Notes: generated from the sequence alone by a model not told the origin. A stretch of DNA of 44,351 nt from Priapulus caudatus (GCF_000485595.1 NW_014577076.1:666563-710913); one strand, 5' to 3'. Positions 1 to 11,788 are shown, counted from the stretch's first letter. A program made the numbers and translations.

Positions 1-12
1 TACATAACGCAG

Positions 13-385
13 AAGAAAATAAAAGCACCATATGGCGTTCGAACGCGGTACCTTACGATCACGAAGTGAAAGGTCTAGCGTTGACCCACTGAGACAAACT
101 TTAAACGTCTAGATATAGAAATCAGTTAACCCTCACCCTAACCCTAACCCTAAACCTAACCCTAACCCTAATTCTAAAATAAAAACACATATGGAGTTCG
201 AACGCGGTACCTTACGATCACGAAGCGTTTAGTATCTTCCTCAGTGGGTCAACGCCAGAGCGTTTTCGTAGATATAAAAATTAGTTAACCCTAACCCTAA
301 CCTTAACCCTAACCTTAACCATAACCCTAACCCGAATCCTAACCCTAACCCGAATCCTAACCCTAACCCTAACCCTAACCCTAAT
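13..385. repeat. Two tandem cassettes carrying C-rich telomere-like repeats
   Basis: Two copies of a unit begin with AAAATAAAA (about 14 and 176). Each has the shared block GTTCGAACGCGGTACCTTAC, then a 40-base core, then a TAGATATA-A block, then a run of CCCTAA-type repeats (about 128-171 and 286-384) ending in TAATTCTAAAAT. The telomeric runs are imperfect (CCCTCA, CCGAAT and CCTTAA variants), so this is interstitial or subtelomeric repeat rather than a fresh chromosome end. The 40-base cores of the two units are inverted relative to each other. The arginine/valine-rich minus-strand reading frame across the run is a translation of the repeat and not a gene. Confidence 0.75.
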
Positions 386-552
386 TCTAAAATAAAACAA
401 AATTAGCCAAAAATAATAAGAAATAAAATAAATAAGCCCCTGTGCAAAATGCGCGATGGCGTGCGATAGTGGGCGTGTCCTAAACATTTTCTACCCAATC
501 ACGTTGCTCAATTTTTCTTCCATAGCTATACGGTTTGGGAATCGCAAATTTG

Positions 553-883
553 CGGGCCGGACTGGGAAAATCATTCAGTCCGGGAAATATTTTGCCCCAG
601 TCAGGCCACTTTTTAAGCGGGGGGGGGGAGGTGACGTCACTCCGCCCCACTTATAACATAGATAAATACAAACACATGTGTTTGTATATATCTATGCCTA
701 TAATAATATGGCTTACAGGCCGCATAGAAATGGCCTGCGGGCCGCAGGTTTAATATATATATATATATAATATGGCCTGCAGGCCGCAGATTTATTTAAA
801 AAAAATTTGGGGGGGGTCAGGCCACCTAGCAGACCAAGCCACCGGGAAAACTCCCGGTGCTCCCGATGGCCAGTCCGCCCCTG
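553..883. mobile_element. hAT-like non-autonomous element (probable)
   Basis: The right end, read on the minus strand, starts CAGGGGCGGACTGG followed by a short hairpin (CACCGGGAGTTTTCCCGGTG). The left end reads GGGCCGGACTGGG followed by another small palindrome (CAGTCCGGG). Such CAGGG(G/C)CGGACTGG ends are common on hAT-type MITEs. Inside are a G-run at about 619-628 and three copies of a GGCCTGCRGGCCGCAG-type palindrome (about 712-790) around a TA tract. The left tip does not start with CAG, and I see no matching 8-bp target duplication, so the left boundary is uncertain. No transposase is present. Confidence 0.4.
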
Positions 884-927
884 TCTGCCACCCTTGCCCC
901 ACCAGCTCACACCTCGTAACTGTTCAG

Positions 928-1001
928 AGGATAGCAGCGATGAGAGCAGTAGCGATGAAGACAATGAGTTTGGAGAATCAACAGATTCGGATGAGGAATA
1001 G
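928..1001 (+). CDS. Possible last exon: acidic Ser/Asp/Glu-rich C-terminus
   Basis: A pyrimidine-containing acceptor (CGTAACTGTTCAG) precedes a short reading frame in phase 1 that reads EDSSDESSSDEDNEFG and then ESTDSDEE, ending with TAG at 999-1001. An AATAAA signal follows at 1067-1072. Acceptor, acidic tail, stop and polyadenylation signal in this order look like the 3' end of a plus-strand gene whose earlier exons lie before the window. Against it: the acceptor lies just outside a transposon-like element, the piece is only 24 codons, and acidic low-complexity strings arise easily. I do not recognise the protein. Confidence 0.25.
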
Positions 1002-1066
1002 CAGTCTATTAGTTACGAATCATTGTTAAGTTGCAAATTCAGGGTAAATACATTGTACTTCCACAG

Positions 1067-1072
1067 AATAAA
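1067..1072 (+). promoter_or_regulatory. AATAAA polyadenylation signal candidate
   Basis: A perfect AATAAA lies 66 bases after the stop codon of the possible acidic last exon. The hexamer is common by chance in AT-rich DNA; only its position supports it. Confidence 0.2.
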
Positions 1073-2530
1073 ATGGATATATATATATCTTTTAACCTCT
1101 GAGATGAAGTTTGTGTAGTCTAAGTGTCGACAACTCAACTCAACATGACGAGAGCTTTCATTAGAGCCTATTATGAAGACACTATGACGAATTTGAAAAA
1201 TTGACATTTGTAAGCTGAAAATCTACAGCCATCTTGGATTTGAAGGTCAAGACTAGGTTAAATCATCAAACCGACATCAAATATGAATTTCTCGACCCAA
1301 AAAACCACAGTAACCAATATACTGAGAAGCACTGTAGGCCAAACCATTGAAAAATTTTTTTTTTAGTGCAGACGACGGCTATTTCGGATTTTAGGCTCTC
1401 ATGGGTTATACCCACACTTTCGCGAGGGACACCTCTGCTAAATTTTTTAATTAACCTTTATAGAAGACAAATCCACTGAGAAACGAACCTTTGCTCTTCA
1501 CGGTCACGGAATTGCTCCAGATGACCCTACTATAATGCGTAGGTTCAACACTGAAGTTATTTCTGCTGTCTTTCTCAGCACGTCTGCATCATTATAGCTG
1601 CAAGAGAAGGTCAATTTATAGGTCATTAGCGACGACACGTGTCTGCAGCTGTTGAACGGCGTGGATGCGTGCCAGTCAATTACACGAACAAGACAATTAC
1701 CTGTTCCTCGGTAGTGCCATCAATTTCAAAAAGCTTACGCCTGATGATCCATCACGCTAACTCTTAACTCTCGGCACTCGCTCTGTCGGTTCGAGCGTGT
1801 GCCGAATAGCAAGTGAATCCTGCTGTTATCAGGTCACGACACGTATCAGTCTTCCAGACCGCTAGGTTTATTGTATTTCTAAGTCACATTCAGCTGTTCG
1901 TGCTTTACGTAATCTTCTCAATGCAATTATTATCCGGCGCAGCTATTGTGATCGGAGAAAAATTAAACGAAGCATCCAGAACAGATGAGAAAGTTGCATT
2001 TTCGAATGAGAATTTTCATATTTAGATTATAGTTTATAAGTTGATGAGAGTTTCTAATACACCACGAGTTTGCGAAATATCGTCGCGGAGCAATTTAGTT
2101 AGAAAAATGAGCCATTTCACAAGCATAAAGTGGTAAATGTGAATCACCGCTGTTTTAGACGCATGAGCTAAGTTTATATTTATTTAAAAAATGACTCACC
2201 ATTTGCTGTAAAAATGATAAATAATTACTGGTGATGATTGTGGGTAATAAATTAAAAAAGGACAAAGATTGAGTTTGTTTCATTCAGCGGTAAAACTTTA
2301 TTTAGCCTGTTAGCCTTTATGTCATTAGCTTGCACGGTCGCGACTATACGCACGTAAATGACTCTACCATACTGATAATATAAAATGCATCTATGTAGTG
2401 TATTCATAGTGTTTCATGTAGATTCATTCCTGATCAATTGCTAATCTGTTAGATTTTACCATGTTATGACGGCGTTTTTCAATCAACGATTATCTTTGCA
2501 TTTAAATTTAGTGATCGTTAGATTTATAGC
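1073..2530. other. No recognisable gene
   Basis: This is AT-rich unique-looking DNA. The longest plus-strand frame here (about 1813-2025, 70 codons) has only a GTG start, no recognisable domain and no flanking splice signals, so I do not call it. No tRNA, satellite or transposon end is seen. Confidence 0.5.
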
Positions 2531-3151
2531 GAACATAATAGGAGAAGAGTATGACACCGTTTTAACAGCGTTTTGCATAGTTTTCAACTTGTAAATATTC
2601 TATCAATATGTGAATAAATATATATATATAATAATATCTAATATATATATAATATCAAATAGTGTTCTATTGTCTATGACGGACGCTGGGGCATGTAAGG
2701 GATATGTATATGGCGATCGAATTGTATTCAGCGGTATGCGTTTCCAGCATGCTAAAGAAAAAATGTGTGATCACGGGAGCTAGCAGCTGATTTTAGCTGT
2801 GTGGCCATCGTGTCGCCTGGTGATAAGGAAGCGTAAAGCGAAGTGTGTTACTGTGGCTTACTAATTATCCCCAGCACGCCCCAGCGTTCGGCTCATAAGA
2901 CATCGAATACTATGCCATAATAACACTTCTGGCCCGAAAACATGGCGTCCATTTGTGAAAACCTGGTCCGTATTCAAACAACTTTTTTTTGAAGGAACGA
3001 TACGATTTTCAGGTAAAGTTGGTGGTGTCATCTGATTGATATCATTGATATAGTTATATTCACCGATATTGGATAGAATATTGTACAAGTTGGAAACTTA
3101 ATGCAAAAGCTGTTAAACGGTGTCATACTCATTCTCCATCTATTATGTACT
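2531..3151. mobile_element. Foldback (long inverted-repeat) element, copy 1
   Basis: The left arm (about 2533-2625, from ACATAATAGGAGAAGAGTAT) is matched in inverse by the right arm (about 3055-3151), with shared blocks such as GAGTATGACACCGTTT and CAACTTGTA-ATATTCTATC. The arms are roughly 95 bases and 80-85% identical by eye. The interior has no coding capacity. Its middle (2680-2900, with CTAGCAGCTGATTTTAGCTG) and right half (2885-3050, with CATGGCGTCCATTTGTG and CGATTTTCAGGTAAA) recur in the element at 5321-6136. No target duplication was identified. Confidence 0.6.
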
Positions 3152-3276
3152 CTGCTTTGATATTATATACTACTATATATAGATTATAATTATATAAACT
3201 GTATAGTATATGTGCGGGTAGTTCGGGTACACTCACCTTGTATAGTAATTGCAGAGACTAACTATATTTTTAGCAT

Positions 3277-3430
3277 CGCGACGTGGAGTGAAGCTGATAG
3301 GATGATAGCGAATTAAGGCGCCTCTAGATTACGGCCGCGGCCATGATTGTCTCATACTGATATAGGCATTTGTTATTCGTCGTGAAAGCTTGATGAAAGC
3401 TAGCCTTTTCCATTCTCACGATCATCTATA
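3277..3430. repeat. Left arm of a 1.1-kb inverted repeat
   Basis: Blocks GATAGGATGATAG, CTCTAGATTACGGCC, CATACTGAT and AGCCTTTTC occur here in this order and recur as reverse complement in reverse order at about 4270-4410. The spacer is about 840 bases of AT-rich DNA with no gene. Part of the sequence just after the arm (3440-3490, GTTTTTAACAGCGTTTTGCG) resembles the arm of the foldback element at 2531. Confidence 0.55.
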
Positions 3431-3519
3431 TATTAGCAAGTTGAAAACTATCAAAACGCCGGTTTTTAACAGCGTTTTGCGTAAGTTGTTTCAATTGAAG
3501 ACTAATATTATATCAGATT

Positions 3520-3720
3520 GCATATATATTTAGTAATATTGATAGAGTAATCAGTATATCATTATCTTAGATATATATTATATACTATATATATTTATAT
3601 AGCTGTCTGAGTATACCATTATTATATATATAAGACTTATAATATATTATATATTATATATATATATTGATAGTATATATAGATAATTATAGTATTAGTA
3701 TACTTATATGATAGGTATTA
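3520..3720. repeat. AT-rich low-complexity tract in the inverted-repeat spacer
   Basis: Irregular TATA/ATAT runs lie between the two arms of the 1.1-kb inverted repeat. There is no coding content. Confidence 0.7.
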
Positions 3721-4269
3721 TAGTAATGTAACCTCGTTTTGTTCTGTTTTTCATACACTATTAAGTCGGCAATGAGATTGGATTGTCGACTTCGTCAGTG
3801 CCTAATTTTAGTATAGCCGCAGTCTCTAATAAACAAGTGAATTAGGTAGTGATATACTGGTGAGCCGTGGTAGATGCTGCTAGATCAGGCGTTGTCATGG
3901 TGCACGCCCGGCGGCTGCTGGGCGCACAGTCACGGCGCACAGTATACTTGAACCGAGATAGGCAAACAATGTCTTCAGGCAGTGAAGAATTGATGCAAAT
4001 TTTTTTGTAAATCCCAAAATACAAAGCTATACGTAGTTGGGCATTGTGTCAATGCAAAGTCGTGCACGACTATGGGTATTGAATATACGAGACGGCATAG
4101 TGCTGTTAAGCATGTATTAGTACGGAAGTGAGTTAACAAATATCTGTATTCAGGGTGACAGTGTCAACTCGGACTTACAGTAGTCTTGATGTTACTATAC
4201 GGCGATGCAAATCAATGTGTAAACACGTTCGCATGCTCGGGATGTATATACCTGCGCCTGGCGCAGAGG

Positions 4270-4410
4270 CTTTACATTAGATCGATCGTTAGTAATGAAA
4301 AGGCTGTTCTCAGTGTTTCACACGCATAATCAATGCCGCCAATCAGTATAGAAGAATACTGCTGGCCGTAATCTAGAGCTGCCTTCCTATCATCCTATGC
4401 AGTTCAGCTC
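4270..4410. repeat. Right arm of a 1.1-kb inverted repeat
   Basis: Inverse partner of 3277-3430: GGCCGTAATCTAGAG and CTATCATCCTATGCAG match the left arm in reverse complement. The two arms are diverged by small indels. Together with the spacer they form a third foldback-like structure in the first 6 kb. Confidence 0.55.
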
Positions 4411-5320
4411 GACAGTCGCTCAATGCGCTAAAAACATAGTAGTCTCTAAAGGCCGCCAGGTTCGGCCACGATTTGACTATCGGCGACTACTTTAAGGCGG
4501 CCGATTAGCAGCTGTAAGCAACACTTGTCATGTCGACTTGAGGTGATAGCGCTGCACATCGTGCGATCACATGCGTAGCGTTCTAAGAATGGAAGTAGAC
4601 TGAAGGTTCGCGGCCAATATTTTGTACAGCGACAAACAGAGCAAGCTTGACTGCCGGACGCTAGTCCTACATAAATAACAATCTGTACGTGACCCTAACA
4701 AAATGGCGCTTACCTGTAAAGCATCATGTAACTTATCGTAGAACTCTATCTCAATTTCTGAACATGCGTTATAATCATGTGTGCAGAATTTTTTTTTATT
4801 GTATTATACGGGAAACTTGAATATAATTGTGAAGGAAGGGTTTGGTGCAATAATCCTCCTTGGTATAAGCGTGACGGTAGTGCGGTGTAGGCTTGCCATT
4901 TTTACATCAGCGTGACTTTTGATAATCATGGTGACTTCGACACGCTTGCGGGTGATTGACTCCACTCACGTCATTTGTTCGCCGAAGCTGCGGCTCGCAG
5001 CCGCATAGAAAGTAGAAATTTCTATTTCCTGCGCTCGCAGTCCGCGACCCGTATTTTCCGATCGTAGAGAACTCATAGTGCGAGTTTTGGTCGCTCGAGT
5101 GTCTTTAATCGCAGGATTCTGGCCCGGTTTTTGGAGCGTAACGATATTCGAAATCTTGTCGCGACTAGTGTAAGGCGACATAGAGCGGGCTTAAGTCTAA
5201 GTACTCATACTAAGATGAGTGACGAAATACGCGTCCAATTACTATTATATAGTTTTATATATACTATACTATATATATATATATAGTATATTATGATAAT
5301 ATAAGTACTTTTGATATATA
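4411..5320. other. No recognisable gene
   Basis: Mixed-composition DNA. The minus-strand frame at 4966-5181 (71 codons) has no recognisable domain or splice context. A TA-rich tract lies at 5250-5300 just before the second foldback element. Small inverted words (GGCCGCC at 4450 and GGCGGCC at 4497) are too short to interpret. Confidence 0.5.
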
Positions 5321-6136
5321 CTCCATAATAGGAGGAAGAGTATGACAGTTTATTAACCGAGCGTTTTGGATAGTTTCACTTGGGAAATATTCCTATTTAA
5401 TATGTGAATAAATATATTTAAAACTTTAGCTTGTTTTCGTATCTATGATTCTCAAAACACATATACACATCATCGACCACCAATTTACCTGAAAATCGTA
5501 TGTGTTCTTAAAAAAGATCTTTGCAATACGACACGAATTAACAGGCTTTTAACAAATGGACGCCATGTTTTCGGCCAAGATTTATGTATGGGATTATCAG
5601 TATTCTATGTCGTATGACTTGAATATAATCTGAATGTCTTGTAGCGTGGGGGGCTTGTTGTTGGATTATAGGTAGCACAGTACGAGCACTTGTTCCTTTC
5701 CGCTTATATTCGGAACACGGATGGCAACACAGCTAAAATCAGCTGCTAGCTCGCCGGTCATTGAGCACACATGTTATTTTTAGCGACCTGAAACGCTACA
5801 CGCTGAATCCAATTCCCTGATCCGAATAGTCTTTACGGGACCCCCCGCGTCGTATAGATCATCGAACACTAATCATAATAAACCTCTTGGCGAATAACAT
5901 GCGTCCATTTGTGATAAACTGATTGAGAACGCGTTCGTTTCAAAGAACTTTTTGAAGAACACATGCGATTTTCAGGTAAATTAGTGTGTCATATGATTAA
6001 GAAGATCACACGTGAAACAAGGTAAAGTTTGAATATAATTGTAAACCTCACATATGATAGAATATATTACCATAGCTTGAAAACTTGCGAAAACGTGTGA
6101 AATACGGTGTGCATACGTCTTCCTATATTTACTCTG
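5321..6136. mobile_element. Foldback element, copy 2 (near-complete palindrome)
   Basis: The left part (5321-5620) and right part (5850-6136) are inverted copies of each other. CCTGAAAATCGTATGTGTTC and ATGGACGCCATGTTTTCGG on the left answer ACACATGCGATTTTCAGGTA and ACATGCGTCCATTTGTG on the right. The tips (CATAATAGGAGGAAGAGTAT, and the inverse ATACGTCTTCCTATATT) match those of copy 1. The central block 5640-5850 (ACACAGCTAAAATCAGCTGC) is the reverse complement of 2680-2900 in copy 1. No open reading frame of note. Many single-base differences between copies could be age or uncorrected sequence. Confidence 0.6.
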
Positions 6137-7100
6137 AGATATATATATATTATATATGATATATATATAATATATTATAGTATATATCGTAGTCGTTGTC
6201 AATGATGGGGGGCTCGGTTGTAATTTCGTAATCGATCATCGGTTGGACTCAAGTATAACCGATGATCTGATCGGTTACAATCGGTTACTCGGGGTGTTGA
6301 ATGCCTGCGTGTGCGTAACGTCGTGTGCATGTACGTGTGTGGATATATGTGCTTGTTTAGCCCTGTTTACTGTTTGTTTTGCACTGCATGGTTACTACTG
6401 TGTGTATAATACATGTATGTTAATAAAGGATAACTTGTATAGTAGCGATGATATCTCTGATTCTCATCGCTTTTCCAAGTTTTCTTGTTCAAGTTTTACA
6501 TTTATTTCGATTTTTTTTTTTACGATGAAATTGATTATGGATTTTGATAACCAAGCACTTGGTTCGAGCCACTGTTCAACCGATGATCGAGTACAATCGA
6601 TGATTGTGACATCACTAATATATATATATTTATATTATATAAGCCTCGGCGGGCAGTACTTGGGCTGCTTCATTAACTAGTAGATGAAGCACAATTTGCG
6701 GTATTGTCGGATGCGGACTTGGCTAGCCACGGCCAGTTTGGACCCCACTGTGCGACTAATGCACATGCAGTCACTCTCTGCGCTTGATTGCGCAGGACAA
6801 TCGCTAATTATTTGTCAACTGCATGTAGAATAACCTACTGCGTTCGTTGAATGTAGTTAGCGCGGCTGTAACATTCAGCTGCAATGTTAAGTTTGTGAGG
6901 CGACTAGACTGGACTAGTGGTGGACGTTACCCTGTTCGTGCGGACCTCGTTTGGTATAGAGTGAATGCTATAGCTGAATATGAGAGCTGAAGGAAACGAC
7001 ACGAGGGGGACAGAATGCGGCTGATAGAGCGCAAACGTCGAGGAAACAGTGGGTAATAAACATCAAAACGTGAGGTTGAGAGGAGAAGGGGTGAGAGGGA
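6137..7100. other. No recognisable gene
   Basis: A plus-strand frame at 6243-6680 encodes 145 codons of Cys/Ile/Tyr-rich sequence without recognisable motifs. Its codons run through low-complexity tracts such as a T-run near 6511 and a TA tract near 6620. It could be chance. The words CGATGATC and CAATCGATGATTG recur around 6230-6610. Confidence 0.4.
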
Positions 7101-7106
7101 GAAAGA

Positions 7107-7185
7107 GTGCGTGCGTGCGTGCGTGCGTGCGTGCGCGTGCGTGCGCGTGCGTGAGTGAGTGAGTGAGACTGAGACTGAGAATAAG
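7107..7185. repeat. GTGC/GTGA microsatellite
   Basis: GTGC repeats grade into GTGA and GACTGA repeats. The histidine/arginine/threonine-rich minus-strand frame over it is repeat translation. Confidence 0.9.
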
Positions 7186-7856
7186 GCGCACACGGAGCCT
7201 GAGGCTCCAGGTGTTAATGAGCAGGAGTTTACGCTTACGTGCTTACTGATATATTATTACGGTGCCGCCATGAATTACTGATGAATGTCTGGCTGCATTG
7301 CCTTACACTTCCCCCGAGACAAACGCAGTACAGTGTGTTATAATCATTGAGGTCTGTGTGAAGTCTATTCCCGTGTAGTCTGTATCAGCTGCGGCGCGCG
7401 CATAGTTCGCTTTGTATGAGAAATTAAATATTGATGTGATCACTGCTTCGAACCATATATCTAATATTCGAATGCAAATTTCGTGCAAAAAAAGCCATTA
7501 GCAGCGCACAAAGGAAGTTTCGTTCTGTCGCGCGTGGTGCATGTCTCTCTCCCCCCTCTCTCTCTCTCAGCATGATCCCATTGAAAAGCGAGCGTAACCG
7601 TTGTTACTGGTGGCCGCTGGTGGTGCTAAGTGCTTCATTGCCTAATGAGTTTTGCAGCGTGTGTAGTCCTAATGTGTATGCATATTTCATGAATAGTCAT
7701 TAATGACATGGCTGAACGTGAATCTAGCAGGTATGACGCATAGAGGTCAGAGGGCAGATGTGATTACGTGTCCTACCGTATGTGTCTCAATGTGTGAGGC
7801 GTCACAGCTGTCGTTGTCTGTACTTATGAGACGAGGTATCACAATGAGGGTACAGC
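7186..7856. other. No recognisable gene
   Basis: Unassigned DNA with a short CT tract at about 7540-7570. No splice-flanked conserved frame was found. Confidence 0.5.
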
Positions 7857-7975
<119 letters not shown>

Positions 7976-7995
7976 GTCTGTGTCGTCGTCGTGTG

Positions 7996-9436
7996 TGTGG
8001 TCCGGCAAGACAGATGCCTCCCCGTGCGTGCAGTGCATGTTGCAGTGTGCGCGTGTGCGTGTGCGTACCAACAGCACGTTTTGCACATAGTTCATGAATG
8101 AGTTATCTAACTATGTGTACATGCTCCGCCCCTGATCATGACCGCATACCGCACCACAGCTAGAGTGATCTCATTAGCTCTCTGCATATTTCACTTGTAT
8201 ATTTAAATTGATCACTGCCCCATTTTGAACTGCCCATTTTATTTCAAACAGAATTGACGTCACATAGGCATGTTTATAAATTGTTCACGTTAACCATTGC
8301 CCAATTTCAAATAGCAGTGACCTCACATAAGCTGTGCGCGGTTTAAAATATCTCGTCAAACAATTAATCGAAGTAAAATATAATAAGTGAAAATGATAAA
8401 TTTTTGTCGCAGTAGAAATGAAATGGGGATGATGGGAATTAAGTAACAACGGGGGTTTCACATATATGAAAGCCCAGCGTTATAATGAATTCTATTTTGC
8501 TTGAGCAATCTGTGTACGTACTAGCTCTAGCAGTACGCAAGGGATTCCTTACTTCACTAAAAAAACGTAGGCCCGCCGGGCGCCGCGCCTCGACTTGTCG
8601 GATTGCACGGAAAAGTGAAGTCTTATGTCGGAAAGTTATTTTCTTTGCCTAGTTCTGCCGAATCGGACAACTGAAAGTTCTAGTTGTTTGAATAATATTC
8701 TTAACATCTCTGAGCCAGAGGCGCTATCGCACCACATTCTTCACTTCAAACGTTTTGCAAAGCGTCCCTAAAAAAGCAGCCGCGACACCCTGTTACGATT
8801 ACAGGATTTATTTCAGAGGGGCAATTGCGTACCTCCTGCGCCGGGCGGCATTGATTTATGTATGGGGTGGGGGTTACGATTGTTTAGGTCGGTTGGGCGC
8901 ATTATTTTCATTTACTTGAATATGTAGGGAGGTGGGCATCGCTGGCATGAGAGGACGACAGCAAAACTTCTTTCATGTGATTGAGGAAAAAAGCTTTGCA
9001 AATCGGTTAAATGACACAACAATGAGAGTTGCCGCATCACACGCAAACATTAACGTGTGGACATTTTCATTAGAGTTTTTTACATGTTCATCTGTTAAAT
9101 ATACTACGGTGTAATAAGGATATATTATATAGTTATCAGTTTCACCCGAATTATTTATGCATTGAAAAGTTACCGGTTAACAACATTGGTTACATAACAA
9201 GAATTTTCTAGCCTAGTACTATAAGTGCCCACCCACTGATTTTTTTATTTGAAGTTGTGGTCACAAAAAACGCGCGGTTTATACAGCAGTAAATATACGG
9301 TATATAATACTGTGTAAGGTGTATACACACGCACACCGTACGGCATGCAAAACGCGGCGCACAGAACATGCCTAGGTATGTAGCGAGCATATGATATGCA
9401 CGCAGGGGAATACTGGCAAAAAATATACAAGGAGTG
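7996..9436. other. No recognisable gene; weak diverged duplication
   Basis: A loose duplication sits at 8215-8340: GACGTCACATAGGCATG resembles GACCTCACATAAGCTGTG about 70 bases later, and each is preceded by CCCATTTTATTTCAAA-like or CCCAATTTCAAA-like words. Otherwise nothing identifiable. The 60-codon frame at 8932-9114 has no known motif. Confidence 0.4.
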
Positions 9437-9550
9437 TATGAATATATATATATATTATATATTCTACAATCTATATATATATGTATATATATATGTATTA
9501 TATATTATATTATATTTATATATTATTCATATAATTATATTATACATCCT
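9437..9550. repeat. TA-rich microsatellite tract
   Basis: Irregular ATAT/TATT run of about 110 bases. Confidence 0.85.
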
Positions 9551-11177
9551 GAATAATATGATAGCCACTGAACAAAAGGACGGATTAACGGCTTAGATTG
9601 CAGCAAGTAATTTTGTGGAAAAGTAAAATTCTAATTCGGACAAGTAAAAATTGCTTCTTGTTGCCCGACAGGACAACCAGATCTGAAAATAAGCGTCGAG
9701 GCCTAGCCTGCAGTTATTCTGTCACGGCCATTCATGTTCTCAGATATTTACATAGTACACATGACAGGCGAAAGAAGAGTATAGTTATCTTCCTTTGAAC
9801 TATAGATGTTGTCGGTTTGATAAGGAACACATTGCGTGAGGCACGATTCTCCGTGTATCTCTCCGCGGTGTGGTTCGTGTGTCACACGCTGATGCCTTGT
9901 CGGACTATGTTGGCAGTATGTTTCTCAGTATGGTAAGCAGGACACCGGCGCGTGTATAAATTGCGTTGGATGCATGTGAACTGCAGAGTGTTTGTTGCAC
10001 TGCTAAAACTGGTGAAAAGGCCTCCCCGGTTCTTTTCCACACAAGAGCGCGCGTGCTAGATGAGAGTGAGTTGTGTGCGGGCATACCCGCCGGTAGGGTG
10101 GACGCCACACACAATACATTCCAATATATTGAGATGATGCATTCGTTATTGGAAGAATAATAGATATATAAGCGAGAGCGTGAGCTGTAGATCTATTTTA
10201 TTTTCAGTCGGGGATTTTCAAGGCGCCATATTAGACACCAGTTGGTGGCTGGCACGACTAGTTCATGTACAGGCAGAATGCAATAATTGATATGATCAGG
10301 GGTTCTAGAGAAGATTAGCCGTGAAGCCACACGCGGCACGTTCGTGTACGTCGCTTGCATGGCATGTGGCGGATCCCCGGTGTGTGCAGGTTCATTGTGC
10401 GACTGTCCACGACTTGTCTCATGAGCGGGAATGGGCGCTGTGATGTGATGTGAGAGATTTCCGTCGCTGCTGCCGGCGCTTAGAATTGCGCGTATTCTTA
10501 TTTTTGGTCAATAATCTGACAAGGGCGGCGTATATTTCCGAAATTAATGAAGTGGCTTTTGAGGTGTACTTTGCGCAGAATAGAACTATTATGCGAGTGA
10601 GGGTCAGCAGGCGGGTAAACGTGGAGGAGGAGGAGGAGGAGACAGCGCGCGCAGTGTGTGGGTCGATGCTCATCAGGCTGTGTTCCTTAGGGTGCTGATT
10701 GTCAAGTTTGATAGCCGTCAACACATCTATTGATAATATAGCGTAGCGGGGTATTGATGAGTTTTATAGTCTGTGCGTGAGTGCGTGCGTGTGTACGCGC
10801 GTGCGTGCCTATGTGGGAGTTGGAGTGTGTAGTGTGCGTAGCGTATAGTATAGGTATCGGCAGTGTTTCTGAAACAAATATTAAAGAAATATATAGAATA
10901 GAAGTATACTGAAATGATTTCCTCTCAATTAAATCGAACAAAATGTAGACAAATTAGGTCTCATTTTTTGCAAACGTGTTACGCCTACTCCATTATAAAA
11001 ATACCGTATAGCAATATAAAATAACAAATAATGCAGCCACATTCTTTCGTGTCGCAATAATTCCCTTGAAGTTGGCAACGATCAAGACAAAGGTGCACTT
11101 CAATCCTCATTCAGTGACGTAGTGGTTGTAGGCTGGTATACAGCGTCTCTATAACTTAATGTCAGTTACCATTAATA
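9551..11177. other. No recognisable gene
   Basis: Contains a short GAG triplet run (10622-10641) and GTGC-rich patches near 10770-10810. Reading frames on both strands at 10419-10724 overlap the GAG run and show no conserved motif. I searched this stretch for the missing first exons of the kinesin gene (a VAVRVRP-like block) and did not find them. Confidence 0.4.
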
Positions 11178-11740
11178 CCCCCGTCACACCAGGCCCCGAT
11201 CTCACTACGCTCGTACTACGCTCTTAGAGCGTGGTGGAAACACGTAGAACGCAGTATGAACGTCTATGGACGTACTGCGATCGCGACCGAGCGCGGTGCA
11301 GTCACCATGAGCGTGGAGAGCGTCGCCAAAATTTGAGCATGTTCAAAACAATCGTGGTCCGAGCGTGGCGGAAAGACAGCGCAGTGCGGACGTATTAGAG
11401 ACGTGGAAGGCGTATAGTACCCACGTAAGTAGTACGAACTTAATGAGCGTACTTAATGAACTTAATGATCGTATCGCAAGCGTGTCGGGTGCGTGAAAAT
11501 TGTCTCCCCGTTCTCAGCACGATGTCAATACGTTTTCATCACGCTGTTACTACCTCCATGGAGATGCCTCTGCGACCTGACCACGCTCTCGCTATGACCA
11601 TGGTGCGTCTCTAGCAAGCTCGACCCGTTCGTACTACGATTGTACTACGCCCAACACGCTCAGACCACGCCGTTGTGGCGTTCGCATTACGTGTCAGTTG
11701 GGTCAATATCACGCTCAGATCACGTCCTGCGAACTTGGGG

Positions 11741-11746
11741 TATAAA
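11741..11746 (+). promoter_or_regulatory. TATA box of the deleted Harbinger element
   Basis: TATAAA lies 48 bases upstream of the ATG at 11789, in the context GGGGTATAAATTGG. The Harbinger copy at 29.9-31.0 kb has a comparable TATATAAA upstream of its own start on the minus strand (near 31075), which supports a retained element promoter. Confidence 0.5.
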
Positions 11747-11788
11747 TTGGGGTGCTACCTTGGCCACCCCACCAGTTCAGTGTTCACT

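Noticed and set aside
1-400. True chromosome end
   Set aside because: Telomere-like runs are degenerate, interrupted by unique cassettes and followed by ordinary DNA; the window start is arbitrary.
1813-2025. 70-codon frame with a hydrophobic N-terminal half
   Set aside because: No ATG at its start, no splice sites or known motif.
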